A stretch of DNA of 64,000 bases from JAWWPY01 sp963822825 (GTDB lineage Bacteria; Actinomycetota; Actinomycetes; Streptosporangiales; Streptosporangiaceae), in the NCBI GenBank assembly GCA_963822825.1, contig CAWGIW010000025.1, positions 1 through 64,000 of the forward strand, read 5' to 3'. This document shows positions 52,306-60,357 of the stretch, one piece after another; the stretch's first letter is position 1, and each line of letters opens with the position of its first letter. The notes beneath the pieces were generated by a model. The model was not told the origin of the DNA, made no database searches, and worked only from the letters and a program-made list of their open reading frames with translations. Both the position numbers and the translations under genes were made by a program.

Positions 52306-52371
52306 CCGAGCCCGTCCGCTTCTGGCCGAGCCCGGTCCGCGGCCCGCATACCCGCAACGTAGGGTGCCGCT

Positions 52372-55017
52372 ATGAGCCCTGACGCGCGCACCCCCGCCGC
52401 GCCGGCCCCCGGGCCAGGCACGCTGACCCCGTCCGACACTGCGCTGCGGCGAGCCCTCGCCCGGGCCAGGGACGGTAAACCGCTCGATCAGGGCGAGGCC
52501 ACGACACTGCTGCACGCGCGCGGCGAGCGGCTGACCACCCTGCTCGGATACGCCAGCCGGACCCGGGACGCGGGCCTGGCCGCGGCGGGCCGTCCTGGGA
52601 TCATCACCTACTCGCGCAAGGTCTTCATCCCGCTCACCAGGCTCTGCCGGGACCGCTGCGGCTACTGCACGTTCGCCACCGTCCCGGGCCGGCTGGACCG
52701 CCCGTACCTGTCCCCGGACGAGGTGCTGGCGATCGCACGGGAAGGTGCGGCGCTGGGCTGCAAGGAGGCGCTGTTCACGCTGGGCGACCGCCCGGAGGAC
52801 CGCTGGCACCAGGCCCGCGAATGGCTCGACGAACATGGATACGACGACACGCTCTCCTACGTGCGGGCCATGGCGATCAGGGTTCTCGAGGAGACCGGCC
52901 TGCTGCCGCACCTCAACCCCGGCGTCCTGACCTGGCAAGACTTCCAGAGGCTCAAGCCGGTCGCGCCGTCGATGGGGATGATGCTGGAGACCACGGCGGC
53001 CCGGCTGTTCACCGAGAAGGGCGCACCGCACTTCGGCAGCCCGGACAAGGACCCGGCGGTCCGCCTGCGCGTGCTGGAGGACGCGGGCCGCTGCGGGGTT
53101 CCGTTCACGACCGGCATCCTCATCGGCATCGGTGAGACGCTGGCCGAGCGCGCTGAATCGATCTTCGCGATCCGCCAGGTGGCCCGCGAGTACGGGAGCA
53201 TCCAGGAAGTGATCGTGCAGAACTTCCGGGCCAAGCCGGACACGAAGATGCGTGGCGTGCCCGACGCGGAGCTTGATGACCTGGCCGCGACGATCGCCGT
53301 CGCCCGCCTGGTGCTCGGCCCGGCGGTGCGCATCCAGGCCCCGCCGAACCTCATCGGCGACCAGTTCGGGCTGATCCTGGCGGCGGGGATCGACGACTGG
53401 GGCGGCGTCTCGCCGCTCACCCCTGACCATGTCAACCCCGAGCGCCCCTGGCCGCAGATCGACGAGCTCGCCCGGCGGACCGCTGACGGCGGGATGACGC
53501 TGCGCGAGCGGTTGACGATTTACCCTGGATATCTCCGCGAGCCCTGGCTGGACCCGCGGCTCGCCGGGCACGTGGCCGCGCTCGCCGACCCGGCGACCGG
53601 GCTGGCCCGCGACGGCGCGGTCCCGGTGGGCCGGCCCTGGCAGGAGCCGGACGGCGGATGGGGCGAGGCGGCGGCCGGCCGGACCGACCTGCACGTCACG
53701 ATCGACACCACGGGCCGTACGTCCGACCGCCGCGACGATTTCATGGAGGTCTACGGCGACTGGACGGAGGTCGGCGCCCGCATCGCCCCCGCGGCCACCT
53801 CGGCCCGCCAGCAAGGGGCCAGCCCGGGCCGCCTGCGCACCGAGGTCGCCGCCGCGCTGCGCAGCGCGGAGCACGATCCCGCCGGGATCTCGGACAGTGA
53901 GGCGCTCGCCCTGCTCGACGCGGACGGCGGGGAACTGGAGGCGCTGGCCGAGCTGGCCGACGCGCTGCGCCGCGACGTCGCGGGCGACGACGTCACCTTT
54001 ATCGTCAACCGGAACATCAACTTCACCAACGTCTGCTACACAGGCTGCCGGTTCTGCGCGTTCGCGCAGCGCCGGACCGATGCCGACGCCTACACGCTCT
54101 CCCTCGAGCAGATCGGCGACCGGGCGCAGGAGGCCTGGGAGGCGGGCGCGACCGAGGTCTGCATGCAGGGCGGCATCCACCCGGACCTGCCGGGCACCGC
54201 GTACTTCGACATCGCGGCGGAGGTGAAGCGCCGCTGCCCGGACCTGCATGTGCACGCATTCTCTCCGATGGAGGTCATGAACGGTTCGGCGCGTACCGGG
54301 CTGCCCGTCCGCGAGTGGCTGGCTCGCGCCCGTGAGGCAGGCGTGGGCTCGCTGCCCGGCACGGCGGCCGAGATCCTGGACGACGACGTGCGCTGGGTGC
54401 TGACCAAGGGCAAGCTCCCGACCTCGGCGTGGATCGAGGTGATCACGACCGCGCACGAACTCGGCATCCCGACGAGCGCGACGATGATGTACGGGCACGT
54501 GGACACGCCCGCACACTGGGTCGGGCATCTGCGGGTGATCCGCGGCATCCAGGAGCGCACCGGCGGCTTCACCGAGTTCGTCCTGCTCCCGTTCGTGCAC
54601 GCGAGCTCGCCGATCTACCTGGCGGGGCTGGCCCGCCCGGGGCCCACCCGCCGGGAGAACCGTGCCGTGCACGCGGTCTCCAGGCTGCTGCTGCACGGCG
54701 CGATCGGTTCCATCCAGTGTTCCTGGGTCAAGCTCGGTGATGATCTCTGCCGCGACGTCCTGCGCGGCGGCGTCAACGACTTGGGCGGCACCCTGATGGA
54801 AGAGACGATCAGCCGGATGGCCGGCTCGCAGAACGGGTCCTATAAGACGATCAGCCAGATCGCCGAGATGGTCGGTCCCCTCAGCAGGCCGCTCCGCCAG
54901 CGCACCACCACTTACGGAATACCCTCCAACGAACGGATTTCGGCCGCCGCTGCCAGCGACGGGGTCTGCGCGGCCGTCCGCGGCACTCGCACCCCCCTTC
55001 GCCTGCTGTCCAGCTAG
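52372..55017 (+). CDS. fbiC: 7,8-didemethyl-8-hydroxy-5-deazariboflavin (FO) synthase, CofG-CofH fusion
   Basis: An 881-aa bifunctional radical SAM enzyme that makes FO, the deazaflavin core of F420, from a ribityl uracil and tyrosine. Both halves have their cluster motif C-x3-C-x2-C: CRDRCGYC (Cys92, 96, 99) in the CofG half and CYTGCRFC (Cys555, 559, 562) in the CofH half. Other landmarks are ALFTLGDRPEDRW, TTGILIGIGETLAER, VCMQGGIHPDLPGTAYF and ASSPIYLAGLARPGPTRREN. The fused form is typical of Actinobacteria. The hairpin at its 3' end is shared with the convergent toxin gene. Confidence 0.96.
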   Translation: MSPDARTPAAPAPGPGTLTPSDTALRRALARARDGKPLDQGEATTLLHARGERLTTLLGYASRTRDAGLAAAGRPGIITYSRKVFIPLTRLCRDRCGYCTFATVPGRLDRPYLSPDEVLAIAREGAALGCKEALFTLGDRPEDRWHQAREWLDEHGYDDTLSYVRAMAIRVLEETGLLPHLNPGVLTWQDFQRLKPVAPSMGMMLETTAARLFTEKGAPHFGSPDKDPAVRLRVLEDAGRCGVPFTTGILIGIGETLAERAESIFAIRQVAREYGSIQEVIVQNFRAKPDTKMRGVPDAELDDLAATIAVARLVLGPAVRIQAPPNLIGDQFGLILAAGIDDWGGVSPLTPDHVNPERPWPQIDELARRTADGGMTLRERLTIYPGYLREPWLDPRLAGHVAALADPATGLARDGAVPVGRPWQEPDGGWGEAAAGRTDLHVTIDTTGRTSDRRDDFMEVYGDWTEVGARIAPAATSARQQGASPGRLRTEVAAALRSAEHDPAGISDSEALALLDADGGELEALAELADALRRDVAGDDVTFIVNRNINFTNVCYTGCRFCAFAQRRTDADAYTLSLEQIGDRAQEAWEAGATEVCMQGGIHPDLPGTAYFDIAAEVKRRCPDLHVHAFSPMEVMNGSARTGLPVREWLARAREAGVGSLPGTAAEILDDDVRWVLTKGKLPTSAWIEVITTAHELGIPTSATMMYGHVDTPAHWVGHLRVIRGIQERTGGFTEFVLLPFVHASSPIYLAGLARPGPTRRENRAVHAVSRLLLHGAIGSIQCSWVKLGDDLCRDVLRGGVNDLGGTLMEETISRMAGSQNGSYKTISQIAEMVGPLSRPLRQRTTTYGIPSNERISAAAASDGVCAAVRGTRTPLRLLSS

Positions 55018-55040
55018 CCGGGCGGTCCAGCTAGCAGGCG
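55000..55040. terminator. Candidate bidirectional hairpin between fbiC and the PIN toxin gene
   Basis: CGCCTGCT (55000-55007) pairs with AGCAGGCG (55033-55040). Between them is a repeated gtccagctag. The stem overlaps both gene ends. Confidence 0.4.
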
Positions 55041-55414
55041 ACGACGACGCTTCCATTCGCCGCGGCCGCGGCGAGCCGGGAAATGTCATCCGGGTCGCTG
55101 GTCAGGATGCGGTCACCGGCCTGGGCCAGCAGGACGACGGTGGCGTCGATCGGATCTGCCGTCCCCGCGGCCGCGAGCAGGACGCCCGCGTCCCGGCCGT
55201 CATCGTGATGTACCGCGCGCACGTTGACGGCCCGCAATAGCTGGGCCAGTTGGGCTTGACGACCCTGCCGGTCGCGCCATACCTGGGCGACGACCATCGC
55301 GTTGGTCCGCAGTTCGACCCCGTGTTGTGCGGCAACCCGAAGCCGCGCCAGCATGGCCCGGTCGTCGCGATCCACGGCCACCAGGGCCCCCGCGTCGAGG
55401 ACCAGCGCGCTCAC
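55031..55414 (-). CDS. PIN-domain toxin (VapC-like ribonuclease)
   Basis: A 127-aa PIN-fold protein. Acidic metal-binding residues are in LVLDAGALVAVDRDD (first Asp), a central NAMVVAQVWRD with its Asp/Gln, ADPIDATVVLLA and ILTSDPDDISRLA (C-terminal Asp residues). VapC-type toxins cleave RNA. It overlaps the antitoxin gene by four bases (stop/start), the usual translational coupling of antitoxin first, toxin second. Confidence 0.85.
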   Translation of the reverse strand: MSALVLDAGALVAVDRDDRAMLARLRVAAQHGVELRTNAMVVAQVWRDRQGRQAQLAQLLRAVNVRAVHHDDGRDAGVLLAAAGTADPIDATVVLLAQAGDRILTSDPDDISRLAAAAANGSVVVAC

Positions 55415-55671
55415 CCGCCACCGCCGCGAACTGGGGCGCCGCGAACTGGCAGGCCAAGCTCTCGCTCCGCGCGGGCGAGTTCCTCGTCAGTGAGCGGGCC
55501 GTGCTCCGACTCCCAGGTCGCCAGGAACTCGGCCAGCGCCTCGCTGCGCAGCTTGCTGGCGGCCGCCTCGGCCAGCCACGACGACAGCGGCTGGCCCGCG
55601 TGCGCCGCCGCCGACCGGACGGCGTCGCCGAGTTCGATGTTGAACGAGACACTGATCTTGTCCACCCTCAC
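55411..55671 (-). CDS. VapB-type ribbon-helix-helix antitoxin
   Basis: An 86-aa protein. The N-terminal strand VDKISVSFNIELGDAVRSAA and helices PLSSWLAEAAASKLRSEALA make a ribbon-helix-helix DNA-binding domain. The C-terminal acidic part (EHGPLTDEELARAERELG) would wrap the toxin, and the end is Gly-rich. The GTG start follows TAAGAT (55678-55683) by six bases, a leaderless promoter, and the perfect palindrome lies directly upstream, consistent with autorepression by the VapBC complex. Confidence 0.82.
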   Translation of the reverse strand: MRVDKISVSFNIELGDAVRSAAAHAGQPLSSWLAEAAASKLRSEALAEFLATWESEHGPLTDEELARAERELGLPVRGAPVRGGGG

Positions 55672-55688
55672 GCCTCAATCTTACCGCG

Positions 55689-55714
55689 GTAGTTCCTACC
55701 ATGGTAGGAACTAC
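55689..55714. promoter_or_regulatory. Perfect 26-bp palindrome between the toxin-antitoxin operon and a methyltransferase gene
   Basis: The half-site GTAGTTCCTACCA is followed exactly by its reverse complement. It covers the -35 region of the leaderless antitoxin promoter. On the other side TAGGGT (55741-55746) is the -10 for the methyltransferase gene. It is a strong candidate operator for the antitoxin. Confidence 0.75.
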
Positions 55715-55752
55715 CCACGCCGACGGGCACCGCTCCGTCGTAGGGTGGGGCT

Positions 55753-56595
55753 GTGGCCAACCACGGCATTCCCCCGGGCGTCGGCCAGACGGCGCTGGGC
55801 GTGGCGAAGCTCCGGGCGCGCGAGAGCGAGCGCGCCGACCGGCTCTTCAACGACCCGTACGCGGAAGCGTTCGTCGCCGCGGCTCCGGAAGCGGTCGCCG
55901 AGCGCCGAGCGCCGCCGGGCGAGTCCAGTTCGCTCGGCGCGATCTTCCAGGCGCGTGTCGCCATCCGCACCCGGTTTCTCGACGACTACCTGCTCGCGGC
56001 CTGCGCGGCCGGATGCCGCCAGGTCGTGCTCCTCGCCGCGGGCATGGACAGCCGTGGCTACCGGATCGAGTGGGCCGCCGGTACCCGGCTGTTCGAGATC
56101 GACCAGCCCGACGTGCTGGCCTTCAAGGACGCCGTGCTGAACTCCTGTGGTGCCGTCCCGCGGTGCCACCGGGTGGCGCGGGCCGCCGATCTGCGGGAGG
56201 ACTGGGCCGGCGCGGCGGTCGACAGCGGACTGCGGCCTGCCGGGCGCACCGCGTGGCTGGCCGAGGGCCTGCTCATCTACCTGACCGCCGAGGAAGCCGG
56301 CCAATTGCTGACCACCATCACGAGCCTGTCCGCACCGGGCAGCCGGATTGCCTTCGAATTTAACGACTCCGGCGAGGGCGGCCCGGTCAGCCGGGCTCGC
56401 ACCTTGCCGGGAATGAGCAAGATCACCGCGCTGTGGAAGGGCGGCCTTGGCACCGGCACTGCGGACTGGCTCGCCGGCCACGGCTGGCTGGTCCAAACCC
56501 ACGACATCGGGCCCGTCGCCGCCAGCTACGGCCGGCCAATCCCCGGCCAGTCCAGCGGCGGGTTCCTCACCGCCACTCGCCGCGACGAGACCTGA
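55753..56595 (+). CDS. SAM-dependent methyltransferase of the LCM-like (TIGR00027) family
   Basis: A 280-aa protein. RESERADRLFNDPYAEAFV, RTRFLDDYLLAACAAGCRQV, LLAAGMDSRGYRIEW (SAM loop), RLFEIDQPDVLAFK (acidic SAM ribose binder) and WLAEGLLIYLTAEEAGQLL are the family signatures found in the many actinobacterial S-adenosylmethionine-dependent methyltransferases of this type. The substrate is unknown. GTG 55753 is probably leaderless (TAGGGT ends six bases before it). It is divergent from the toxin-antitoxin operon and shares its palindrome region. Confidence 0.88.
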   Translation: MANHGIPPGVGQTALGVAKLRARESERADRLFNDPYAEAFVAAAPEAVAERRAPPGESSSLGAIFQARVAIRTRFLDDYLLAACAAGCRQVVLLAAGMDSRGYRIEWAAGTRLFEIDQPDVLAFKDAVLNSCGAVPRCHRVARAADLREDWAGAAVDSGLRPAGRTAWLAEGLLIYLTAEEAGQLLTTITSLSAPGSRIAFEFNDSGEGGPVSRARTLPGMSKITALWKGGLGTGTADWLAGHGWLVQTHDIGPVAASYGRPIPGQSSGGFLTATRRDET

Positions 56596-56607
56596 CTCAG
56601 GCACGTC

Positions 56608-57177
56608 ATGGGTCAGCCAGTGTCACTTGGTCAGGCCTGGGCCGCGCTGGGGCCGCACTGGCAGGAGTGTTTCGAGCTGGCCTGGCGGTCGCTGCGGTCG
56701 GGCGGCGTCGCCATCGGCGCATTGCTGGTCGATGGCGACGGTGACCTGGTTGGCCGGGGCCGGAACCGCAGGTTCGGGGCCAGCGGCGACGGCTTAGCCG
56801 AGATCTCCGGCCTGCTCGGTCACGCGGAAATGAACGCGCTGATGAGCGTGCCAGCGGGGAAGGCCCGACGCCGCGATTACTGCTCTACACGACATTGCAG
56901 CCGTGTCCGATGTGCACCGGCGCGATTGTCTTGGCGCGACTGCGCCGTGTTGAGTTCGCCGCCGCTGTACGGCCCGCTCGGCGTGTGGGCCGACATCCTG
57001 CCCGGCCTGAGCGTCTTCGGGTCGATGCAGCGCTCACTGGAAGCCAGGGCCCCGGCCAGAGCGGCTCTGGCCGGGGCGACCGCAAGCCGTTTCCGCGATC
57101 GCGATGCCATGCCGCCGACCACTCTGGCCGCGCTGGAAGTGATCTGGGACGAACTGGCCGAGGCGTCAGCGGGTTAG
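56608..57177 (+). pseudogene. Nucleoside/cytidine deaminase-like gene with two compensating frame changes
   Basis: A CMP/dCMP-deaminase-fold protein. GALLVDGDGDLVGRGRNRRF and the zinc/proton-shuttle His-Ala-Glu in LLGHAEMNALM are in the starting frame. From ~56881 the conserved LYTTLQPCPMCTGAIVLARL with the zinc Cys pair is in another frame; one additional G restores Asp-Tyr-Val-Leu-Tyr-Thr-Thr. Near 56964 the first frame is needed again for LYGPLGVWADILPGLSVF to the end, with some residues apparently lost. As sequenced the protein lacks PCxxC and could not bind zinc. The breaks are not at homopolymers. Its end overlaps the convergent fbiB by 12 bases. Confidence 0.72.
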
Positions 57178-58521
57178 CAGGAAGGCTTCCGGGTCGCGTG
57201 GGCGGCGGTCCGGGGCCGGGGCGGCGGGGTGGCCGACGCCGACCGCGCCCATCGGCTCCCATCCGGTCGGCAGCCCGAGCGCGGCGGCGGCCACCGGACG
57301 GCAGAACAGGGTGCTCGACACCCAGCACGAGCCCAGGCCCTCCACGGCCAGCGCGACGAGCAGGTTCTGCACGGCCGCGCCCATGGCCGCGACGAACATC
57401 TCGCGCTCCGCGGCGGCCCGCCGCTCGTCGGGATAAGCATGTGCGGCTTCGGCGAGCAGGCACGGCACGATGATGAGCGGTGCGCGGCGCAGTGGTTCGC
57501 CGCGCTGTACCCGGCGCGCGATCTGCTCCTCGGTGAAGCCGTCGCCGCGCAGGTCGGCGATCCACGCGGCCAGCATGTCGTCCAGCAGGGATGTCCTGGC
57601 CGCCGCCGATTCCAGCACCGCGAAACGCCACGGCGTGGAGTGATGTGGCGCTGGCGCGGTAAGCGCGGCGGCGATCGCGCGGCGGACCGCGGCGCCATCC
57701 ACGGGCGCGCCGGTGAACTCGCGGACGGTGCGCCGGGCCGCGAGCACGTCCGCCGAACCGTACCGGAACATGTCCTCGGCCGCCGGGCGGATCAGGGCCT
57801 GGGCGCCCGGCCCGTCGGACTCGGTGACCCGGTCGGCCAGGCCCCGGACGATCGCCACCGGAATCCCCGCGGTCTTCCCCTTGACCAGGTCGGCGACGGC
57901 CGCGATCTCGTCAGCGACCGCGGTGAGCGTCACCTCGAGCGGGATGCCGAACGTGTCCACCTGACCACGAAGGTCGCGCAGCGGCAGCAGCCCGGCCGCG
58001 CCGATCGCGGTATCCGTCTGCCCGACCCGCCAGGGCCGCCCCATGGTGTCAGTAATGATCACTCCGACCGTGATCCCGGCCTGCTCGCGCAGCGCCTTCC
58101 GCAGCCGCCGGGCGGAGCCGTCGGGGTCCTCGGGCAGCAGGGCCACGGTGCCCGGGACGGTGTTGGAGTTGTCCACCCCGGCGGCGGCGAGCACGAGGCC
58201 ATGCCGGGTCTCCACGATCCGTGCCGGGCCGCGCCGGGCCACCACCCGGACTGTCTCGTCGTCGATCGCTCGTTCCCGGTCGGCCCGGATGACCCGGCCC
58301 TCCGCCTTGCTGACGATCTTGGACGTGACGACGACGATGTCGCCGTCGGCCAGCCCAGGTGCGGCCTCCGCGATCAGCCCGGCCAGGTCCGCTCCTTCGG
58401 CGATCTCAGGGAGTCCCCGCACCCCGGTGACGGTGAGGCGAGGGGCCGCGGGACCGGTGGTGGTGGGACCGGTGCTGGCGGGACCGGTGCTGGCGGGACC
58501 CGTGCGGCCAGGCCCGCTCAT
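57166..58521 (-). CDS. fbiB: Coenzyme F420:L-glutamate ligase fused to a nitroreductase-like domain
   Basis: A 451-aa enzyme. The N-terminal CofE-type ligase adds glutamates to F420-0: DGDIVVVTSKIVSKAEGRVI, RIVETRHGLVLAAAGVDNSN, and TDTMGRPWRVGQTDTAIGAA. The C-terminal FMN/nitroreductase-like domain (RRTVREFTGAPVDGAAVRRA, HHSTPWRFAVL, FVAAMGAAVQNLLVALAVEG) reduces dehydro-F420. The first ~25 residues are a TGPASTGPASTG repeat. ATG 58521 overlaps the fbiA stop by four bases, so the two are coupled. Confidence 0.95.
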   Translation of the reverse strand: MSGPGRTGPASTGPASTGPTTTGPAAPRLTVTGVRGLPEIAEGADLAGLIAEAAPGLADGDIVVVTSKIVSKAEGRVIRADRERAIDDETVRVVARRGPARIVETRHGLVLAAAGVDNSNTVPGTVALLPEDPDGSARRLRKALREQAGITVGVIITDTMGRPWRVGQTDTAIGAAGLLPLRDLRGQVDTFGIPLEVTLTAVADEIAAVADLVKGKTAGIPVAIVRGLADRVTESDGPGAQALIRPAAEDMFRYGSADVLAARRTVREFTGAPVDGAAVRRAIAAALTAPAPHHSTPWRFAVLESAAARTSLLDDMLAAWIADLRGDGFTEEQIARRVQRGEPLRRAPLIIVPCLLAEAAHAYPDERRAAAEREMFVAAMGAAVQNLLVALAVEGLGSCWVSSTLFCRPVAAAALGLPTGWEPMGAVGVGHPAAPAPDRRPRDPEAFLLTR

Positions 58522-59522
58522 GCGCGAAACTCCCCGGCCAGGTCGAGCGCGGCGCGCGCGATCGCCGCGGTCGCCGCGAGGTCGGTCATGTAGAGCGGGA
58601 GGGCGCGGACGGTGATCCCGGCGAGTTCCGGCGCGTCCACCGCCGCCTTGTCCCGCTCATCTACCAGCCAGCCGTTGAGCAACTGCGCGCCGTAGTGCGC
58701 GGCAACAGCGATGGCGGTCGCCGGGACGCCGATCGCCGCCAGGCACGCGTCGGCCATGCCGCGCACCGGCGCCCCGCCGATGATCGGGGAGACGCCGACG
58801 ACGGTCTTCTCGCTGACCGCCTCGGCAATACCGGGAATGGCCAGGATGGTGCCGATGCTCACCACCGGATTGGACGGGGGGAGCAGGATAGCGTCGGCCG
58901 CGGCGATCGCCTCGAGGACTCCGGGCGCGGGCACCGCGGCCTGTGCCCCGACGACGACGATGTCGATCGCGGGCACCGCGGCATGCAGTCGGACCCACCA
59001 TTCCTGGAAGTGCATGGTCCGCTGGCCCGTGCTGGCTGGCGAGCCCGTGCTGGCTGGCGAGCCCGTGGTTGCTGACGAGACTGGGCCATCCTGCACGATC
59101 ACGTGGGTCTCGATGGGGTCGTCCGACATGGGGATCAGCGTGACCCCAGGCCGCCATCGCTGGCAGAGCGCGGCGGTGGCCGCCGACAGGGGGAGACCCT
59201 CGCCGAGCATGCCGGTCCGGGCGATGTGGGTGGCGAAGTCCCGGTCACCCAGGCTGAACCAGCCGGGCCCGGCGCCATAGGCAGCGAGTTCGGCCAGCAC
59301 CGTGAAGGTCTCGCCAGCCCGGCCCCAGCCTTGCTCTTCGCTGATCCCGCCGCCGAGCGTGTACATCACGGTGTCCAGATCGGGGGAGATATGCAGGCCG
59401 AACAGGTGAATGTCATCACCCGTGTTGCCGATGACGGTGATGTCGGCGTCCGGGGCTTCGGCTTTCAGCCCGCGGAGGAACCGGGCGGCTCCGACTCCGC
59501 CCGCGAGCACGGTGATACGCAT
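58518..59522 (-). CDS. fbiA: 2-phospho-L-lactate/enolpyruvyl transferase of F420 synthesis
   Basis: A 334-aa CofD-family enzyme joining the phosphoenolpyruvyl- or lactyl-guanosine unit to FO. Key segments are ITVLAGGVGAARFLRGL, VIGNTGDDIHLFGLHISPDL, GWFSLGDRDFATHI, FQEWWVRLHAAV, ILLPPSNPVVSIGTILAIPG and VVGVSPIIGGAPVRGMAD. A short SSATTGSPASTGSPASTG insert, made from an 18-bp DNA repeat at ~59030-59066, sits in a loop before MHFQEWW. ATG 59522 matches the usual MRITVLAGG start. It is divergent from whiB, the mycobacterial arrangement. Confidence 0.95.
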   Translation of the reverse strand: MRITVLAGGVGAARFLRGLKAEAPDADITVIGNTGDDIHLFGLHISPDLDTVMYTLGGGISEEQGWGRAGETFTVLAELAAYGAGPGWFSLGDRDFATHIARTGMLGEGLPLSAATAALCQRWRPGVTLIPMSDDPIETHVIVQDGPVSSATTGSPASTGSPASTGQRTMHFQEWWVRLHAAVPAIDIVVVGAQAAVPAPGVLEAIAAADAILLPPSNPVVSIGTILAIPGIAEAVSEKTVVGVSPIIGGAPVRGMADACLAAIGVPATAIAVAAHYGAQLLNGWLVDERDKAAVDAPELAGITVRALPLYMTDLAATAAIARAALDLAGEFRA

Positions 59523-59650
59523 GGCGGCAAGTCTCGCAACTCGCGGCGGGACACTCCCGCCGAGCCCCCCGGGAAGCCTGGGATCCCAGGATTCTGAGCG
59601 GACTTTCGCGTCATCAGGGTCAAGAACGTTGCCTCTATCACGTATCCAGC

Positions 59651-59686
59651 TTGACGCGAAGCAAGACACGCGGGTGTAATTTCACC
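59651..59686 (+). promoter_or_regulatory. Candidate whiB promoter and quasi-palindrome
   Basis: TTGACG (59651-59656) and TGTAAT (59675-59680) are 18 bases apart. GGTGTAATTTCACC (59673-59686) over the -10 is palindromic except for one pair. It lies 70-105 bases before GTG 59756. Confidence 0.4.
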
Positions 59687-59755
59687 AGTGTAGTTCTCGC
59701 GCTCCGGGGGAGAGGGTGCGAGGTGACGGGGACCTGAAGGGGTAGGAGGTGCGCT

Positions 59756-60052
59756 GTGGCTGACGTCATCGTCTCGCTGGCGCCCGGCACGTTCGGTATC
59801 GGCATGGACGACGCCGAGGACGTGAACTGGGAGGATGCGGGCTGGCAGGATCGCGCGCTATGCGCACAAACTGATCCGGAGGCTTTCTTCCCCGAAAAGG
59901 GCGGCTCGACCCGGGAGGCCAAGAAAGTCTGCCGGGGCTGTGAAGTGCGTGCGGAGTGCCTGGAGTACGCGCTCGAGCACGACGAGCGGTTCGGGATCTG
60001 GGGCGGACTGTCCGAACGGGAACGCCGTCGCCTGAAGCGCGAGGCCGGTTAG
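59756..60052 (+). CDS. whiB: WhiB-family [4Fe-4S] transcriptional regulator (WhiB2/WhmD type)
   Basis: A 98-aa Wbl protein. The four cluster cysteines are Cys36 (RALCAQTDPEAFFPEKGG), Cys59, Cys62 (VCRGCEVRAEC) and Cys68. The DNA-binding turn FGIWGGLSERERRRLKR follows. The position next to fbiA is that of whiB2 in mycobacteria and its orthologue needed for septation and sporulation in streptomycetes; the acidic N-terminus (GMDDAEDVNWEDAGWQDR) also fits. GTG 59756 has AGGAGGTG upstream. Confidence 0.93.
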   Translation: MADVIVSLAPGTFGIGMDDAEDVNWEDAGWQDRALCAQTDPEAFFPEKGGSTREAKKVCRGCEVRAECLEYALEHDERFGIWGGLSERERRRLKREAG

Positions 60053-60070
60053 GCCCCAGCGCTCCTGGTC

Positions 60071-60089
60071 CGCCGCGTGGGACGCGGCG
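60071..60089 (+). terminator. Hairpin after whiB
   Basis: CGCCGCGT (60071-60078) pairs perfectly with ACGCGGCG (60082-60089) around a GGG loop, 18 bases after the whiB stop. It has no U tract. Confidence 0.5.
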
Positions 60090-60357
60090 CACCGTAACGC
60101 TGCGCGTCTGGCGGATTCCGCGGCGTCCTCGGCTCACTGCTTTCTGCGCTACGCTCCAAGCTTCTGGGCGGTGCGGCTCGGATTGGTACGTTCCTGATGG
60201 TCTTTCCGCGAAGGGTGGAGAGTGCCTGCCTGCGTGCCATCAGGTCGCGTATTGTTCACGCGTACCCGCCCTGCCGGGACCGGAGCGGGCATTCCCGGCT
60301 TTTGTTGACGAGCCTTCTGTGCCTGGCAGGTCACCACCTTGAGCAACAGATGGACTC
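60090..60357. other. Intergenic region between whiB and the long glycosyltransferase gene
   Basis: No gene is supported. TTGACG (60305-60310) could be the -35 of the downstream gene, but a matching -10 is weak. Confidence 0.4.

Noticed and set aside
50932..55089. A 1,385-codon open frame on the minus strand opposite the guanylyltransferase, AlkA-like and fbiC genes
   Set aside because: It is a mirror of G+C-rich third positions; the plus strand encodes well-conserved proteins throughout and the antisense product shows only Arg/Ala/Pro-rich composition with no domain.
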